Notes under the pieces: generated by a model
What the model was told of the DNA's origin: nothing
The model's database searches: none
Seen by the model: only the letters and a program-made list of their open reading frames with translations
IMG/VR virus record: IMGVR_UViG_3300031857_001615
Location: 1 to 21,484 of that record
Origin: a virus
DNA: 21,484 bases
Reading direction: 5' to 3' (one strand)
Part shown: positions 18,719-21,484 of the stretch, piece by piece
Layout: every line of letters starts with the position of its first letter
Position numbering within the stretch: the first letter of the stretch is position 1
Made by a program: the position numbers and the translations under genes

Positions 18719-19174
18719 TTAGTTAGCGTCTGCAACAATCGCCCAGACATTGATCACAGCGTTAGCTGGAACCGCAGTATTGAGCAAAATGTCGATGGTA
18801 TCTGCAGTCGCAACAACTGTAGGATTAGCTAGGTCAGCAGCCTTTAAACCGGTGCTATTAGTAGCAAGATCGTTACCGTAAGCGTTAGCAGCCGCAGGCG
18901 AACCGCCGGTGTAACCGACGTCTAGCGTAGCTGTAGTATTCGTAGTCTCAGCAGTGACCACGTTGATACCAGCAGACAGAACGATAGAGTTAGCAGGGAG
19001 ACTAATAACTTGTAGTGTGTCGGTTGCAGCCAGTGCAGTAGCACCAGCAGCAAGACGAGCAGCAACAATCGCAGCAAAGTCGAGTTTAACCTCGAACTTT
19101 GATACAGAGTTAACATCTGCGGGAAACGCAGCAGTGCCCTTGTTAAAGCCAAGGGTATCAGTATAAGCAGCCAT
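18719..19174 (-). CDS. Probable capsid decoration / head structural protein
   Basis: 151 residues. VSKFEVKLDFAAIVAARLAA opens it, followed by DTLQVISLPANSIVLSAGIN, VVTAETTNTTATLDVGYTGG and a C-terminal strand AVINVWAIVADA. The LPA.S.V...G..V.TA..TNTTATLDVG(F/Y)TGG pattern is frequent in phages immediately downstream of the major capsid gene. That position and small beta-rich fold suggest a decoration (cement) protein. The name is inference; a virion role is well supported. Confidence 0.7.
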   Translation of the reverse strand: MAAYTDTLGFNKGTAAFPADVNSVSKFEVKLDFAAIVAARLAAGATALAATDTLQVISLPANSIVLSAGINVVTAETTNTTATLDVGYTGGSPAAANAYGNDLATNSTGLKAADLANPTVVATADTIDILLNTAVPANAVINVWAIVADAN

Positions 19175-19193
19175 GATTAATTCCTCCTATCGA

Positions 19194-20120
19194 TTAAGCG
19201 AACTGGATAACAGCTTGAGCCAGTGCTTCGCCCTTAGTAACTTTGTAGCCGTAGACTTGCAGACCACGGATGATGTTACCGAAGGTGGACTCAGAACGGA
19301 TAGTTTCCATGTTCGTCATCTGTGAAGCAAATGTGAAGCCCATCTTGTGACCAGCAATGATGCTGTACTTACCGGACGACACGTTCAGGTTGTGGCTGAC
19401 ATAGATTGTAAAACGATCAATCATACCCAAGCGACCATTACGCAGAACCGACATGCTATCACCAGATAACGACGCATCTTTCAATTCTGATTTCTTGATC
19501 AGGTTAGCCATCTTAGCTGGAATCACAATGAAGCGATCCGACTCAGGGGCGTTAGCCTCATCCAGAACAGTACCCATATCAACGATCAGATCAACAACAG
19601 CAGTAGTTGTCGACGCACCGTCTTTAGTAACAGTCAAAGGTGCACCTGAAGTACCCAAGTTGAATGACGCAGATTGTTCACCTGCTGTAGCACCTTTATT
19701 GGTGGATACAATACCGGGCAGGATGTCAGTTAAAACGCGCTGATCAATCTTGATCTTCATACGCTCGGAAGCGTCTTTAGACCATGTATCCATTAAAGCG
19801 ATATCTGATTGAACCTTGTCCACATCATCTTCTACGCAAGCGAAGTATTCGCCTTTGTCGATCAACAATTGGATTTTTGGTTTATCAGGATTTTCAACGG
19901 TCAGTGTTTGACCTTTGACATATTCGCGGATAGTGATTTCAGGTGTAGTGCGGATATTGACGGTATCGCCATATTGACGAATCTCGCCTTCGTAGTCGGT
20001 GTTCGAGATAGCTGCGAGCACGGTGGCGTCGTAAAAATTCTCGATCAGTTTACCCGACCAAATCTCAGGAATAAAATTACCACTATAGTTCGGTTTACCC
20101 GATACATTTGGATAAGACAT
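19194..20120 (-). CDS. Major capsid protein (HK97-fold)
   Basis: 308 residues. The N-terminal arm IPEIWSGKLIENFYDATVLA, then a strand region with GDTVNIRTTPEITIREYVKG, a spine-helix part (MDTWSKDASERMKIKIDQRV), an A-domain with SDRFIVIPAKMANLIKKSEL and a closing GFTFASQMTNMETIRSE all follow the pattern of phage coat proteins of this length. It follows the scaffold gene, the standard order. No protease gene is seen, so the N-terminus may not be cleaved. It forms the shell of the head. Confidence 0.88.
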   Translation of the reverse strand: MSYPNVSGKPNYSGNFIPEIWSGKLIENFYDATVLAAISNTDYEGEIRQYGDTVNIRTTPEITIREYVKGQTLTVENPDKPKIQLLIDKGEYFACVEDDVDKVQSDIALMDTWSKDASERMKIKIDQRVLTDILPGIVSTNKGATAGEQSASFNLGTSGAPLTVTKDGASTTTAVVDLIVDMGTVLDEANAPESDRFIVIPAKMANLIKKSELKDASLSGDSMSVLRNGRLGMIDRFTIYVSHNLNVSSGKYSIIAGHKMGFTFASQMTNMETIRSESTFGNIIRGLQVYGYKVTKGEALAQAVIQFA

Positions 20121-20136
20121 GATAGAACTCCTCTAA

Positions 20137-21186
20137 TCAAGCATTAGCGATTATGCGATTCTCCCGCTGTGCGCTGAAGATATCGCGTTCAATTCGGGCA
20201 CGATCCTGCTCACGACCTTTGTACTTACCGGCTCGGACATCATTGAAAAATTTTTGAATGTCTTGCGGCGAGTACATTTTTCCGTTATTGGTACTTGAAG
20301 AAGGTGAGCCAGCGCCGCGTGAGCGACCCGGAGTGACCTGCTTCTCCAATTCGGAGGCTGCAGTATTCGTGTTACCGGCGGATTGACCAACGGCTTGTCC
20401 AGTAGTCTCAAGCCAAGTCCGAAAGAAATTCGACACACGCGGCGCATCCAGCGAACGCTGCGCATCCTCAAGATATGTTTGGCGAGTAATACCAGTCAGC
20501 GGATCAGCGTCTAACAGCCACGCTTGAAACGTATCGTTATCGTTGATATCGCGCCAATTAGGCACGGCTGTAACTAAATCAGACCAGAACTTCTGTTCCG
20601 TTGTCATCTGCTGACGATGTGCTACCGCTTGAACTTGTGGTACTACATTCGTCTGAAGTTGCTGCAACATTGACTCAATTCGTGCAAGTCGCTGAGCCAT
20701 CGGTACTAATTCTTCCCGACTAACTTTGCGCATCACATCAATTGATTCGCCGTATTCCTCAACTTCCTTTTCGGATACTAATGGTTCAGTAACCGGTGCA
20801 GGAATAGAAGCTGCCTGCTGAGTAGATGACATCGATGCAATCAACTGCTCCATATTCTGAAGGCGCTGTTGCATGTCACGGTTCTGCTGATGTAGCCTTG
20901 GTACTTCTGCGTTGTACATCCCTTGAAGCGTCTTGTATTTTTGCAAGACGGTATCTTCCGGCACATTGTCGTCTCCAGTTCTTTGGTTATCATCTGGGGA
21001 CGGAGTAGCACTATTCGACGCAGTAACATCGTCGGCTTGTGGTGGGGTAGTTGTAGACTCATTAGCTGCGACAGTGCCATCGGCTGAAGCAGTGCCCTCG
21101 CCTGTGTTGTTGTCGGTGCCATTAAGTTGCTTATACAACTCCTGTACAGCCTCGGTCTGCTTACGAATTTGCTCTGGAAGTGCCAT
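20137..21186 (-). CDS. Capsid assembly scaffold protein
   Basis: 349 residues, acidic in the first half and helical after. The Thr/Asp/Asn-rich disordered part (~20-75) is followed by coiled coil (HQQNRDMQQRLQNMEQLIAS, then LVPMAQRLARIESMLQQLQT), a conserved-looking FWSDLVTAVPNWRDINDNDT segment and a basic C-terminus (FFNDVRAGKYKGREQDRARI). The W.D....PNW..IN.D..F..WL pattern and the basic tail, which would bind the capsid protein, are typical of scaffolds upstream of HK97-fold capsid genes. AGGAG precedes the ATG. Confidence 0.85.
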   Translation of the reverse strand: MALPEQIRKQTEAVQELYKQLNGTDNNTGEGTASADGTVAANESTTTPPQADDVTASNSATPSPDDNQRTGDDNVPEDTVLQKYKTLQGMYNAEVPRLHQQNRDMQQRLQNMEQLIASMSSTQQAASIPAPVTEPLVSEKEVEEYGESIDVMRKVSREELVPMAQRLARIESMLQQLQTNVVPQVQAVAHRQQMTTEQKFWSDLVTAVPNWRDINDNDTFQAWLLDADPLTGITRQTYLEDAQRSLDAPRVSNFFRTWLETTGQAVGQSAGNTNTAASELEKQVTPGRSRGAGSPSSSTNNGKMYSPQDIQKFFNDVRAGKYKGREQDRARIERDIFSAQRENRIIANA

Positions 21187-21227
21187 GTTGAACGCTCCTA
21201 TCGGTGTGCGTGATTAAACGGCGAGTT

Positions 21228-21446
21228 TTATAATGACTTTGCCGCTAACGCAGGGGCATCTTTGGCGAGCTTTGCAAGCTCACCCAATACTTGGCACCGC
21301 CCCTGAAACAGTGCTGTATTGTTTATTGCGATGGGTAATTGTCGAAGCTCATGCATCTCCCAGTCCTCAAGCCACTTCAACAACTCTGGGTGTTGACGGA
21401 CGACTGCGGCAAGTGCTTTAACTATTTGTGGTTCGGGTCTGATCAT
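21228..21446 (-). CDS. Small helical protein between portal and scaffold genes
   Basis: 72 residues from the ATG at 21446, with GGGAGG five bases upstream. Two helices are evident: VKALAAVVRQHPELLKWLED and FQGRCQVLGELAKLAKDAPA. Small proteins of this size with a L...QGR...L.EL..L pattern lie between portal and scaffold in many phages; they have no known role. It overlaps the upstream gene's stop as ATGA. Confidence 0.7.
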   Translation of the reverse strand: MIRPEPQIVKALAAVVRQHPELLKWLEDWEMHELRQLPIAINNTALFQGRCQVLGELAKLAKDAPALAAKSL

Positions 21447-21484
21447 GCTGCCCTCCCACTAACCCGACTCTGTACTGTGTTTGC
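21443..21484 (-). CDS. C-terminal end of upstream gene, probably portal (partial)
   Basis: The last 13 codons, reading ANTVQSRVSGRAA then TGA, run in from the window edge and the stop overlaps the next ATG as ATGA. The order of the following genes (small protein, scaffold, capsid) makes a portal protein the most likely identity. Thirteen residues cannot prove it. Confidence 0.45.
   Translation of the reverse strand, partial: ANTVQSRVSGRAA

Noticed and set aside
18922-19152. Leu-rich minus-strand ORF inside the decoration-protein gene
   Set aside because: It is the shifted frame of an Ala-rich coding region and has no ribosome site.
1-21484. tRNA genes, rRNA or insertion sequences
   Set aside because: I saw no cloverleaf with the usual TTCRA arm and no transposase or terminal inverted repeats. 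A tRNAscan run would settle the tRNA question.

Overview
The window is a piece of a tailed double-stranded DNA bacteriophage genome. It contains a scaffold, a major capsid protein, head-tail adaptors, a long run of virion and appendage genes, a full lysis cassette and a recombination module. No tape-measure, major tail tube or sheath gene is visible between the adaptors and the adhesin genes, so a short-tailed (podovirus-like) particle is the best guess. The two-membrane lysis set (Rz/Rz1 spanins, lipoproteins, GH19 endolysin) points to a Gram-negative host. Several small early proteins look like families I associate with phages of Betaproteobacteria, so a freshwater betaproteobacterial host is a reasonable but unproven inference.

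Layout. (1) 1-3307, minus strand: a tightly packed early operon of small proteins. It holds a winged-helix DNA-binding protein cut by the window edge, several unknown phage proteins, a Cro-like HTH protein, a zinc-ribbon protein, a PDDEXK nuclease and, at the promoter-proximal end, a ribbon-helix-helix protein. (2) 3308-3457: a divergent control region with opposed promoters and an inverted repeat. (3) 3458-6608, plus strand: a recombination operon with a small serine recombinase, a 26-residue membrane peptide, a small wHTH-like protein, a YqaJ-type exonuclease, a 58-residue protein and a RecT annealing protein. (4) 6580-9457, minus strand: the lysis module, with Rz, a fully nested Rz1, a secreted Cys-containing peptide, a holin-like protein, a lipoprotein, the endolysin and three further membrane proteins. 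(5) 9470-21484, minus strand: the virion genes. In transcription order these are the end of a probable portal gene, a small protein, the scaffold, the major capsid protein, a probable decoration protein, appendage-like proteins, small basic proteins with an endonuclease VII gene among them, two adaptors, a BppU-like protein and tail/fibre proteins ending in a three-LamG adhesin.

Genes are joined mostly by ATGA or TGATG overlaps, so translational coupling is the rule. Six genes are easy to miss because they are short or start oddly: Rz1 (6651-6830), the 26-residue membrane peptide (4105-4185), a 58-residue protein (5423-5599), a 51-residue holin-like protein (9302-9457), a 34-residue basic ORF (2036-2140), and the N-terminal 36 residues of 8615-9298, which seem to need an ATT start codon. 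Two GC-rich hairpins with UNCG-type loops lie just downstream of the capsid genes and may set the expression step between capsid and tail genes.
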